The position numbers and the translations under genes were made by a program. From Pseudomonadota bacterium (GTDB taxonomy: Bacteria > Pseudomonadota > Gammaproteobacteria > Burkholderiales > SG8-41), in contig JAEYXO010000324.1 in the NCBI GenBank assembly GCA_023431245.1, forward strand, positions 1 to 8,904: a DNA stretch of 8,904 nt. Direction: 5' to 3'. Below, piece by piece: positions 1 through 6,757 of the stretch. How positions within the stretch are numbered: position 1 is the first letter of the stretch; each line of letters opens with the position of its first letter. The notes beneath the pieces are model-generated. The model saw only the letters and a list, made by a program, of their open reading frames with translations. It ran no database searches and had not been told where the DNA came from.

Positions 1-17
1 AAACAAATACTTAAGAC

Positions 18-881
18 ATGGCCGGCTCGAAGGAAATCCGCACCAAGATCAAGAGCGTGCAAAACACGCGCAAGATCACCAAGGCGATGGAAATGGTCGC
101 GGCCTCGAAAATGCGCCGCGCGCAGGAGCGCATGCGCACCGCGCGCCCGTACAGCGAGAAGATCCGCAACGTCGCGGCCAACATCAGCCACGCCAATCCG
201 GAGTACCGCCATCCCTTCCTCGTGGACCGCGATTCGGTGAAACGCGTCGGCATCATCGTCGTTACCACCGACAAGGGCCTCTGCGGCGGCCTCAACACCA
301 ACGCACTGCGGCTGGCGCTGAACAAGATCAAGGAACTCGAGGCCCAGGGCGAGGAAATCGAAGTCTGCGCGATCGGCAACAAGGGCCTCGGCTTCATGCA
401 GCGTCTCGGCGCCAAGGTGGTGTCGCAGGTGGTCGCACTGGGCGACAAGCCGAACATGGACAAGCTGATCGGCGCGGTCAAGGTGATGCTCGATGGCTAC
501 ACCCGGGACCGTTTCGATCGCCTGCTGATCATCTACACCCGGTTCCTCAACACGATGAAGCAGGAGCCGGTGGTGGAGCAGCTGCTGCCGCTGTCGGGCG
601 ATGCGCTGGGCGCACCGGAGAGTTCCTGGGACTACATCTACGAACCGGATGCGCAGTCGGTGCTCGACCAGCTGCTGACCCGCTACATCGAGGCGCTGAT
701 TTACCAGGCGGTGGCCGAGAACATGGCTTCCGAGCAGTCGGCGCGGATGGTGGCGATGAAGGCGGCCTCGGACAACGCCGCCAACGTGATCGATGAATTG
801 ACGCTGATTTACAACAAGTCGCGGCAGGCCTCCATTACCAAGGAGCTGTCGGAGATCGTGGGCGGCGCTGCAGCCGTCTGA
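18..881 (+). CDS. atpG: F1Fo ATP synthase, F1 gamma subunit
   Basis: This gene encodes the central rotor shaft of F1, which couples proton flow through Fo to the catalytic beta subunits at the cytoplasmic face of the inner membrane. The 287-residue product is of normal family length. It opens with MAGSKEIRTKIKSVQNTRKI, the conserved N-terminal coiled-coil strand, and has the family motif TDKGLCGGLN at residues 84-93. The C-terminal helix contains SEQSARMVAMKAASDNA, the usual gamma signature that pairs with the N-terminal helix inside the alpha3beta3 ring. ATG at 18 gives the standard start. The 17 bases upstream have no good Shine-Dalgarno (only TAAGA), so translation is probably coupled to atpA, expected just outside the window. 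atpD follows after 32 bp, the usual order for atp operons. Identification is secure. Confidence 0.98.
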   Translation: MAGSKEIRTKIKSVQNTRKITKAMEMVAASKMRRAQERMRTARPYSEKIRNVAANISHANPEYRHPFLVDRDSVKRVGIIVVTTDKGLCGGLNTNALRLALNKIKELEAQGEEIEVCAIGNKGLGFMQRLGAKVVSQVVALGDKPNMDKLIGAVKVMLDGYTRDRFDRLLIIYTRFLNTMKQEPVVEQLLPLSGDALGAPESSWDYIYEPDAQSVLDQLLTRYIEALIYQAVAENMASEQSARMVAMKAASDNAANVIDELTLIYNKSRQASITKELSEIVGGAAAV

Positions 882-902
882 CGTTAAAAGACATTTTGAT
901 CT

Positions 903-916
903 AGGGATTGACCATG
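903..916 (+). promoter_or_regulatory. Ribosome binding site deciding the atpD start
   Basis: AGGG at 903-906 lies 7 nt before ATG at 914. A TTG at 908 is in the same frame and would add two residues (M-T), but it is only 1 nt from this Shine-Dalgarno. The ATG is therefore the likelier start, and it gives the family-typical N-terminus MSQGKIVQ. Confidence 0.7.
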
Positions 917-2314
917 AGCCAGGGAAAAATCGTTCAGTGTATCGGCGCGGTGATCGACGTCGAATTTGCGCGCGACCAGATGCCGCATATCTATGACGCG
1001 CTGAAAATGGATGGCAGCGAGCTGACGCTGGAAGTGCAGCAGCAGCTGGGCGACGGCATCGTGCGCACCATTGCGCTGGGTTCCTCCGACGGCCTGCGCC
1101 GCGGCATGATGGTGACGAACACCGGCGCGCCTATCTCGGTGCCGGTGGGTCCGGCGACGCTGGGACGCATCATGGACGTGCTCGGCCGCCCGATCGACGA
1201 AGTCGGCCCGATCAAGGCCGAGAAGACCATGTCGATCCACCAGAAGGCGCCCACCTTCGAGGAGCTTTCGCCGTCCACCGACCTGCTGGAAACCGGCATC
1301 AAGGTGATTGACCTGGTCTGCCCCTTCGCGAAAGGCGGCAAGGTCGGCCTGTTCGGCGGTGCCGGCGTCGGCAAGACCGTGAACATGATGGAACTCATCA
1401 ACAACATCGCGACCAAGCACTCGGGCCTGTCCGTGTTCGCCGGCGTCGGTGAGCGCACCCGCGAAGGCAACGACTTCTACCACGAGATGATGGAAGCCGG
1501 CGTCGTCAAAAAGGACGATCTGACCCAGTCGAAAGTGGCGATGGTCTACGGCCAGATGAACGAGCCGCCGGGCAACCGCCTGCGCGTGGCGCTGACCGGC
1601 CTGACGATGGCCGAAGCCTTCCGCGACGAGGGCCGCGACGTGCTGTTTTTCGTCGACAACATCTACCGCTACACGCTGGCCGGCACCGAAGTCTCGGCCC
1701 TGCTCGGCCGTATGCCGTCGGCGGTGGGTTACCAGCCGACGCTGGCCGAGGAAATGGGCCGCCTGCAGGAGCGCATCACCTCGACCAAGACCGGCTCGAT
1801 CACCTCGATCCAGGCCGTGTACGTGCCGGCGGACGACCTGACCGACCCCTCGCCGGCAACCACCTTCGGCCACCTCGATTCGACCGTCGTGCTGTCGCGC
1901 GACATCGCTTCGCTGGGCATCTACCCCGCCGTGGATCCGCTGGATTCGACCTCGCGCCAGCTCGACCCGCACGTCGTCGGCGAAGAGCATTACAGCGTCG
2001 CCCGCCAGGTGCAGGCCACGCTGCAGCGCTACAAGGAGCTGCGCGACATCATCGCGATCCTGGGCATGGACGAGCTGTCGCCGGAGGACAAGCTGGCGGT
2101 ATCCCGCGCGCGGAAAATCCAGCGTTTCCTGTCCCAGCCGTTCACGGTGGCCGAGGTGTTCACCGGTTCGCCCGGCAAGTACGTGTCGCTGAAGGACACC
2201 ATCAAGGGCTTCAAGATGATCGTCAACGGCGAGTGCGATGCACTGCCGGAGCAGGCCTTCTACATGGTCGGCACCATCGAAGAAGCGCAAGAAAAGGCCA
2301 AGACGCTGCAATAA
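914..2314 (+). CDS. atpD: F1Fo ATP synthase, F1 beta subunit (catalytic)
   Basis: This is the catalytic subunit of F1; three copies alternate with alpha around gamma and make ATP from ADP and phosphate. The product is 466 residues from the ATG at 914. Visible landmarks are the N-terminal beta-barrel, the Walker A P-loop GGAGVGKT at residues 148-155, and the catalytic glutamate in GVGERTREGND (E180). The Walker B strand is DVLFFVDNIYRYT, followed by the SALLGRMPSAVGYQPTLAEE segment. The DELSPED loop in the C-terminal domain, which contacts gamma and epsilon, is also present. All catalytic residues are intact. The N-terminal sequence resembles betaproteobacterial AtpD. The gene lies 32 bp after atpG and 19 bp before atpC. 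A long open antisense frame covers it but is a composition artefact. Confidence 0.99.
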   Translation: MSQGKIVQCIGAVIDVEFARDQMPHIYDALKMDGSELTLEVQQQLGDGIVRTIALGSSDGLRRGMMVTNTGAPISVPVGPATLGRIMDVLGRPIDEVGPIKAEKTMSIHQKAPTFEELSPSTDLLETGIKVIDLVCPFAKGGKVGLFGGAGVGKTVNMMELINNIATKHSGLSVFAGVGERTREGNDFYHEMMEAGVVKKDDLTQSKVAMVYGQMNEPPGNRLRVALTGLTMAEAFRDEGRDVLFFVDNIYRYTLAGTEVSALLGRMPSAVGYQPTLAEEMGRLQERITSTKTGSITSIQAVYVPADDLTDPSPATTFGHLDSTVVLSRDIASLGIYPAVDPLDSTSRQLDPHVVGEEHYSVARQVQATLQRYKELRDIIAILGMDELSPEDKLAVSRARKIQRFLSQPFTVAEVFTGSPGKYVSLKDTIKGFKMIVNGECDALPEQAFYMVGTIEEAQEKAKTLQ

Positions 2315-2319
2315 GCGGC

Positions 2320-2336
2320 GAGGAACCCCGACCATG
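2320..2336 (+). promoter_or_regulatory. Ribosome binding site for atpC
   Basis: GAGGA at 2320-2324 is 9 nt upstream of ATG at 2334. It supports this start over the longer in-frame opening that begins inside atpD at 2238. Confidence 0.65.
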
Positions 2337-2765
2337 GCTGAAGCCGCACAAACCCTGCACGTCGACGTCGTCAGCGCGGAAGAGCAGATTTATTCCGGCG
2401 AAGCGGAGTTCGTTGTGCTGCCCGGCGAAACCGGCGAGCTCGGCATCTATCCGCGCCACACGCCGCTGATCACCCGCATCAAGCCCGGCGAGGTGCGCAT
2501 CAAGCCGGCCGGTGGTGCCGCCGAGGAGTTCATTTTTGTCGCCGGCGGCGTGCTCGAAGTCCAGCCCCGCGGTGTCACCGTGCTGGCCGACACCGCGATC
2601 CGCGGCGCCGATCTCGACGAAGCCAAGGCCACCGAGGCGCTGAAGCAGGCCGAGGAAGCCCGCAAGAACGCCCAGGGCAAGCAGGAAGTCGCCACTGTCG
2701 AAGCCGAACTGGCGATGCTCGCGGCCCAGCTTGCGGCAATCCGCAAGCTGCGCGGCAGGCGTTGA
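2334..2765 (+). CDS. atpC: F1Fo ATP synthase, F1 epsilon subunit
   Basis: Epsilon is part of the rotor stalk; it links gamma to the c-ring and can inhibit ATP hydrolysis through its C-terminal helices. The 143-residue product has an N-terminal beta-sandwich (about 1-90) with the family motif GETGELGIYPRHTPL at residues 31-45 and FVAGGVLEVQP at 68-78. An alanine- and glutamate-rich two-helix region (about 92-139) follows. The frame is open further upstream, but that extension (basic and cysteine-containing, MHCRSRPSTW...) lies inside atpD and resembles no epsilon subunit. The start at 2334 has a Shine-Dalgarno and gives normal family length. This is the last atp gene; a terminator lies 16 bp after its stop. 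Confidence 0.96.
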   Translation: MAEAAQTLHVDVVSAEEQIYSGEAEFVVLPGETGELGIYPRHTPLITRIKPGEVRIKPAGGAAEEFIFVAGGVLEVQPRGVTVLADTAIRGADLDEAKATEALKQAEEARKNAQGKQEVATVEAELAMLAAQLAAIRKLRGRR

Positions 2766-2781
2766 ACTTTCGGGATCCGGC

Positions 2782-2807
2782 AAAAGGCAGCTTCGGCTGC
2801 CTTTTTT
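2782..2807 (+). terminator. Intrinsic terminator of the atp operon, UUCG tetraloop
   Basis: A perfect 10-bp stem (AAAAGGCAGC at 2782-2791 with GCTGCCTTTT at 2796-2805) closes on the very stable C(UUCG)G tetraloop. A run of six T's at 2802-2807 overlaps the end of the stem. It starts 16 bp after the atpC stop. The A-tract on the left arm gives the reverse strand a T-tract too, but no convergent gene needs it. Confidence 0.93.
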
Positions 2808-2842
2808 GTTGCCGCGGGTGCCCGCTGTGGCTGTCGGCTTCA

Positions 2843-2858
2843 TGCGATAATTTTTAGA
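2843..2858 (+). promoter_or_regulatory. Extended -10 promoter for glmU(-glmS)
   Basis: TGCGATAAT at 2843-2851 matches an extended -10 (TG, one base, then GATAAT, one mismatch from TATAAT). No convincing -35 is visible; the best-spaced hexamers near 2823-2830 are poor, as is common for extended -10 promoters. The expected start of transcription, 6-8 nt past the -10, is 2857-2859, at the glmU ATG itself. A small GC inverted repeat (GCGGG at 2814-2818, CCCGC at 2821-2825) lies upstream and could be an operator or chance. The promoter sits directly after the atp terminator, which fits independent transcription of glmUS. This is inferred from motif and position only. Confidence 0.55.
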
Positions 2859-4228
2859 TGCGATTCCAGGTCGTCATACTCGCGGCAGGCAAGGGCAAGC
2901 GGATGAACTCCGAACTGCCCAAGGTGCTGCATCCGCTGTCCGGCAAACCGCTGCTGGCGCACGTTGTCGCCACCGCGCGCGAGCTGGCCGCCGAACGCAT
3001 CTGCGTTGTCCACGGGCACGGCGGCGAACTGGTGCGTCGGGCAGTGACCGGCGACGACCTGGTATTCGCACTGCAGGAACCGCAGCTCGGCACCGGACAC
3101 GCGCTGCAGCAGGCCCTGCCGCAGCTGTCACCGGCGCCGCTGACGCTGGTGCTCTACGGCGATGTGCCGCTGGTGCGCGCGGACACGCTGCGCGGACTTC
3201 TGGCCGCCGCCGGCAAGGGCATCGCCATCCTGACCGCGGAGCTGGCGGACCCCGCCGGCTACGGCCGCATCCTGCGCAACAAGGCGAAGCGGGTGACGGG
3301 CATTGTTGAGCAGAAGGATGCCACGGCAGCGCAGCACAGAATCCGCGAAATCAACACCGGCATCATGGTGCTGCCGACGGCGAAGCTGAAACAGTGGCTG
3401 CCGAAACTGCGCAACAAGAATGCCCAGGGCGAGTACTACCTGACCGACGTCGTGGCGCTGGCGGTGAAGGACAGGGTGCCCGTGACCGGCGTGGTCGCGG
3501 CGGATGCCGGAGAAACCGAGGGTGTCAACAGCCGCGTGCAGCTGGCGCAGCTGGAGCGTCTGCACCAGAAACGCCATGCCGCCCGCCTGCTCGAAGCCGG
3601 TGTCACGCTGGCCGATCCGGCGCGTTTTGACCAGCGCGGCACGCTCGATTGCGGCCGCGACGTAGCCATCGATGTCAACTGCGTGTTCGAAGGCGCGGTG
3701 GAGCTGGCCGACGGCGTCAGCATTGGTGCGAACTGCGTGCTCAAAGACGTCGTCATCGGCCCCGGCACCCGCATCGAGCCCTTCTGCCATCTCGACGGTG
3801 CCAGCATCGGCGCCGGCTGCCGGATAGGCCCCTATGCGCGCATCCGGCCCGGCACGCGGCTGGCGGCGGAAGTGCACATAGGCAACTTCGTCGAGGTCAA
3901 GGCGAGCGAAATGGGTGAAGCCTCCAAGGCCAACCATCTGGCCTATGTCGGCGATTCGACGGTGGGCCGCAACGTCAACATCGGCGCCGGCACCATCACC
4001 TGCAATTACGACGGCGCCAACAAGCACCGCACGGTGATCGAGGACGATGTGCACATCGGTTCCGACGTGCAGCTGGTGGCGCCGGTGCGCGTCGCACGCG
4101 GCAGCACGGTCGGCGCCGGCACGACGGTGTGGAAGGACACGCCGGCGGGCGGCCTTGTGCTCAATCCGAAAAGCCAGGAACACCGCGCCGGCTGGCAGCG
4201 GCCGCGCAAAGCGCCGAAAAAAAATTGA
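2858..4228 (+). CDS. glmU: Bifunctional UDP-GlcNAc pyrophosphorylase / glucosamine-1-phosphate acetyltransferase
   Basis: GlmU acetylates glucosamine-1-phosphate with acetyl-CoA, then uridylylates it to UDP-GlcNAc, the precursor of peptidoglycan and lipid A. The product is 456 residues, the same length as in E. coli. The N-terminal Rossmann-like domain has LAAGKGKRM (8-16, nucleotide loop), LPKVLH with K22, LYGDVP with metal-binding D102, and GVNSR with N224. The C-terminal left-handed beta-helix of hexapeptide repeats (about 250-440) has IGNFVEVK, KANHLAY with the probable catalytic base H360, and NIGAGTITCNYDGANKH. The C-terminal tail is basic and ends in KKN, encoded by eight A's. ATG at 2858 is the only workable start: the preceding in-frame codon is TAG, and the next ATG lies at the end of the nucleotide loop. 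No Shine-Dalgarno precedes it. Confidence 0.98.
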   Translation: MRFQVVILAAGKGKRMNSELPKVLHPLSGKPLLAHVVATARELAAERICVVHGHGGELVRRAVTGDDLVFALQEPQLGTGHALQQALPQLSPAPLTLVLYGDVPLVRADTLRGLLAAAGKGIAILTAELADPAGYGRILRNKAKRVTGIVEQKDATAAQHRIREINTGIMVLPTAKLKQWLPKLRNKNAQGEYYLTDVVALAVKDRVPVTGVVAADAGETEGVNSRVQLAQLERLHQKRHAARLLEAGVTLADPARFDQRGTLDCGRDVAIDVNCVFEGAVELADGVSIGANCVLKDVVIGPGTRIEPFCHLDGASIGAGCRIGPYARIRPGTRLAAEVHIGNFVEVKASEMGEASKANHLAYVGDSTVGRNVNIGAGTITCNYDGANKHRTVIEDDVHIGSDVQLVAPVRVARGSTVGAGTTVWKDTPAGGLVLNPKSQEHRAGWQRPRKAPKKN

Positions 4229-4245
4229 ACGGGAGCGCCTGATCC

Positions 4246-6072
4246 ATGTGCGGCATCGTCGGTGCCATCGCCCAGCGCGATGTAGTGCCCATCCTGATCG
4301 AAGGCCTGAAGCGCCTGGAATACCGCGGTTATGATTCGGCCGGCATTGCCATCAATGACGGCACACTGAAACGGCTGCGCAGCACCGGCCGCGTCGCCGA
4401 ACTCGAGCGCATGGCGCAGACGGCCGGAGTCGGCGGCCCGCTGGGCATCGCCCACACGCGCTGGGCGACCCATGGCGTGCCCTCCGAACGCAATGCCCAC
4501 CCCCATGTGTCGGGCACGATTTCGGTGGTGCACAACGGCATCATCGAGAACCACGACGAAATCCGCGAACGCCTGCGCGCGGCGGGTTATGTCTTCCTGT
4601 CCGACACCGATACCGAAGTCATTGCCCACCTGGTGCACCAGCACCGCAAGTCGGCGGGCAGCCTGTTCGAGGCCGTGCAAAAAAGCCTGCGCGAACTGGC
4701 CGGTGCCTACGCCATTGCCGCGATTGACGAAGCCGATCGCGGCCTTCTGGTCGTCGCGCGCATGGGGGCGCCGCTGCTGCTGGGGCTGGGCGAGGGCGAG
4801 AACTTTGCGGCTTCCGATGCCTCCGCGCTGGTTCAGGTGACCCCGCGCATCGTCTACCTCGAGGAAGGCGACTGTGCAGAACTGTCGCGCGAGCGCATAC
4901 GCATCGTTGATGCCGCCGGTCATCCGGCGATCCGGCCCGAACAGCGTTCACAGCTGACTGCGGAAGCCGTCGAGCTGGGCCCGTACCGGCACTACATGCA
5001 GAAGGAAATCTTCGAACAGCCGATGGCGGTGGCCAATACGCTGGAAATGGTGACCAATGCGAGCGCCATCGCGCCGCAGCTGTTCGGCGCCGGCGCCGAT
5101 AAAATATTCAATAAAATCAATGGTTTGGTGATACTCGCCTGCGGCACGAGTTATCACGCCGGGATGGTGGCGCGTTACTGGATCGAGGCGCTTGCGGGAC
5201 TGCCCTGCGCCGTCGAGATTGCCAGCGAGTACCGTTACCGCGAGCCCTACAACGATCCCGATGCGCTGGTCGTCACCATCTCCCAGTCGGGCGAGACGGC
5301 CGACACGCTGGCGGCGCTGCAGTATGCGAAGTTGCGCGGCCACCGGCACAGCCTGTCGATCTGCAATGTCCCGGAATCGGCGCTGGTGCGCGCCTCAGAC
5401 CTGCGCTTCCTGACACGCGCCGGCCCCGAGATCGGCGTTGCATCGACCAAGGCCTTCACCACCCAGCTTGCGGCGCTGGTGCTGCTGGCGATGGCGCTGG
5501 CCAAGCAGCGCGGCCGCCTGCCGCCGGCGCGCGAAACCGAACTGCTGCAGGCCCTGCGCCATCTGCCGGCGGCGCTCAGCCATGTGCTGCAGGTGGAGCC
5601 GGCGATTGCGGCCTGGGCGGAGCGGTTCGCACGCAAGGAGCACATGCTGTTCCTGGGCCGCGGCATCCATTATCCGATCGCCATGGAGGGCGCGCTGAAG
5701 CTGAAGGAGATTACCTACATCCACGCTGAAGCCTACGCCGCCGGTGAACTGAAACACGGGCCCCTGGCGCTGGTCGATCGCGACATGCCGGTGGTTGCCG
5801 TGGCGCCGCGCGATGCCCTGCTTGAAAAACTGAAATCCAACCTGCAGGAAGTGCGGGCCCGCGGCGGCGAACTGTATGTGCTGGCAGACCAGGATACCCG
5901 TCTGCAAAGCGGCGATGGCGTACACCTGATCCAGATGCCCGACCACGCCGGCCTGCTTTCCCCGATCCTGCACACCGTGCCCCTGCAGCTGCTGGCCTAT
6001 CACACGGCCCTGCATCGCGGCACCGACGTCGACAAGCCGCGCAACCTGGCCAAGTCGGTCACCGTCGAATAG
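4246..6072 (+). CDS. glmS: Glutamine--fructose-6-phosphate aminotransferase (isomerizing)
   Basis: GlmS makes glucosamine-6-phosphate from fructose-6-phosphate and glutamine, the first committed step toward UDP-GlcNAc. The product is 608 residues including Met. The N-terminal glutaminase domain starts MCGIVGAIAQ, with the nucleophile Cys2 exposed once Met is removed; YRGYDSAGIA, WATHG and VHNGIIENHDEI follow. Two SIS sugar-isomerase domains follow, with CGTSYHAG (from C299), SQSGET (346-351) and the active-site stretch from E488 to H504 (ITYIHAEAYAAGELKH, then GPL). The C-terminus is KPRNLAKSVTVE with catalytic K603. All key residues are intact. GGGAG-type Shine-Dalgarno GGGAG lies at 4231-4235, 10 nt before the ATG. 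The 17-bp gap from glmU indicates co-transcription. I see no glmS ribozyme, and none would fit in that gap. Confidence 0.98.
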   Translation: MCGIVGAIAQRDVVPILIEGLKRLEYRGYDSAGIAINDGTLKRLRSTGRVAELERMAQTAGVGGPLGIAHTRWATHGVPSERNAHPHVSGTISVVHNGIIENHDEIRERLRAAGYVFLSDTDTEVIAHLVHQHRKSAGSLFEAVQKSLRELAGAYAIAAIDEADRGLLVVARMGAPLLLGLGEGENFAASDASALVQVTPRIVYLEEGDCAELSRERIRIVDAAGHPAIRPEQRSQLTAEAVELGPYRHYMQKEIFEQPMAVANTLEMVTNASAIAPQLFGAGADKIFNKINGLVILACGTSYHAGMVARYWIEALAGLPCAVEIASEYRYREPYNDPDALVVTISQSGETADTLAALQYAKLRGHRHSLSICNVPESALVRASDLRFLTRAGPEIGVASTKAFTTQLAALVLLAMALAKQRGRLPPARETELLQALRHLPAALSHVLQVEPAIAAWAERFARKEHMLFLGRGIHYPIAMEGALKLKEITYIHAEAYAAGELKHGPLALVDRDMPVVAVAPRDALLEKLKSNLQEVRARGGELYVLADQDTRLQSGDGVHLIQMPDHAGLLSPILHTVPLQLLAYHTALHRGTDVDKPRNLAKSVTVE

Positions 6073-6075
6073 ATT

Positions 6076-6090
6076 CCGCGCCTGGCGCGG
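6076..6090. terminator. Weak hairpin between convergent glmS and dsbA
   Basis: CCGCGC at 6076-6081 pairs with GCGCGG at 6085-6090 around a CTG triloop, starting 4 bp after the glmS stop. Neither strand has a following T-run, so it is at best a pause or mRNA 3'-end stabilising element. A second imperfect stem (6101-6107 with 6111-6117, one G-G mismatch) lies between it and the dsbA stop. These are the only terminator candidates in the 44-bp convergent gap. Confidence 0.3.
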
Positions 6091-6116
6091 CCGCGGGGAG
6101 AAACGGGTTGCCGGTT

Positions 6117-6755
6117 TCAGCGCAGGCCGGCTTCGCTGCGCACCTTCTGCACCAGTCCCTCGGTGATGGCGACGATGGCATTCAGGGATTCCGCCATGTT
6201 GCCGGAGGTCAGGTAGCGCCCGTTGACCACCAGCGAAGGCGTACCCGTGATCTGGTAGGCCCGGGTCAGTTTCGCCGCCTCTTCCACCCTGCGCTGCACT
6301 TCCGGCGAGTTGTAGGCCTGTTCCCAGCGCTCCCGGTCGATGCCGTTGCGCACCGCCCAAGCCGACATCACCTCCGGCTTGCTCATGTGCAGCTCTTCGA
6401 CATGGTAGCCGTGGTAGACGCGCTGATGCAGGCGCTCGGCTTCGCCCAGCGCTTCCAACGTGTAATAGATGCGCGCGTGCGGCGCCCAGCTGTCGCGCAG
6501 TATTGCCGGGATGCGGCGGATCACGACGTCGGCGGGTTTGCGGCTGATCCAGCGCTCAAGGGCCGGCTGAAGGTTGTTGCAATGGGGGCAGCCGTACCAG
6601 AAAAAATCAATGACTTCGATGCGGTCGGCTGCGGCCACCGGCTGCGGTTTGATCACCCGGTAATCGATGTCGGCTCGCACCGGCTGCTGCGCGGATGCCG
6701 GCACGGCAACTGCCAGCCCCAGCGCGGCGACCAGAACCGCCGCCGCCCGCAGCAT
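6117..6755 (-). CDS. Exported DsbA-like thiol:disulfide oxidoreductase, downstream copy
   Basis: DsbA-type proteins insert disulfide bonds into proteins in the periplasm. The product is 212 residues with a signal peptide (hydrophobic 4-18, probable cleavage after ASA, residue 22). The thioredoxin-fold active site FFWYGCPHC has C56 and C59, CPHC being the same dipeptide as in E. coli DsbA. A helical insert lies at roughly 70-160, and the cis-proline loop is ITGTPS with P173. All catalytic elements are present, so this is not a decayed copy. Its start is only 2 bp past the stop of the next dsbA-like gene, suggesting translational coupling; an AAGGGCGG stretch about 10 nt upstream may serve as Shine-Dalgarno. 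It is the last gene before the convergent junction. Compared with its neighbour it is shorter by about 8 residues near the end. Whether it is a DsbA or a specialised paralog cannot be told from sequence. Confidence 0.92.
   Translation of the reverse strand: MLRAAAVLVAALGLAVAVPASAQQPVRADIDYRVIKPQPVAAADRIEVIDFFWYGCPHCNNLQPALERWISRKPADVVIRRIPAILRDSWAPHARIYYTLEALGEAERLHQRVYHGYHVEELHMSKPEVMSAWAVRNGIDRERWEQAYNSPEVQRRVEEAAKLTRAYQITGTPSLVVNGRYLTSGNMAESLNAIVAITEGLVQKVRSEAGLR
6571..6602. repeat. 32-bp direct repeat, copy 1 (dsbA active-site codons)
   Basis: This stretch encodes the CPHC active-site region of the downstream dsbA-like gene. It matches 7230-7261 at 29 of 32 positions in the same orientation, 659 bp apart. 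It reflects paralogy plus conserved codons. Confidence 0.85.
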
Positions 6756-6757
6756 GG

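Noticed and set aside
1..17. Possible last codons of atpA (a TAA at 12-14)
   Set aside because: Too few bases are present to recognise an atpA C-terminus, and any frame could contain such a stop by chance.
908..910. TTG as the atpD start
   Set aside because: It is one base from the only Shine-Dalgarno, while the ATG two codons later is correctly spaced.
2238..2333. N-terminal extension of atpC
   Set aside because: The added residues lie within atpD, resemble no epsilon subunit, and ATG 2334 has a well-spaced Shine-Dalgarno.
884..2335. 483-codon open frame antisense to the whole of atpD
   Set aside because: Its protein is rich in His, Arg, Gly and Asp with no recognisable fold, as expected from the complement of a GC-rich, strongly codon-biased gene. 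AtpD itself is unmistakable.
2223..2843. 206-codon minus-strand frame over atpC and its terminator
   Set aside because: It crosses the terminator hairpin and is antisense to atpC; no recognisable protein.
3128..4183. 351-codon open frame antisense to glmU
   Set aside because: It is a mirror of the hexapeptide-repeat coding region, with low-complexity His/Ala/Gly/Asp composition, no start context and no domain.
4229..4245. glmS ribozyme or riboswitch before glmS
   Set aside because: The gap from glmU is only 17 bp and contains just the Shine-Dalgarno; there is no room for one.
4006..4923. 305-codon antisense frame across the glmU-glmS junction
   Set aside because: It runs across two clear genes on the other strand, with shadow-type composition and no motif.
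5395..6360. 321-codon minus-strand frame over glmS and the end of the dsbA-like gene
   Set aside because: It is antisense to the glmS SIS domains and overlaps the dsbA coding end in another frame; no family features.
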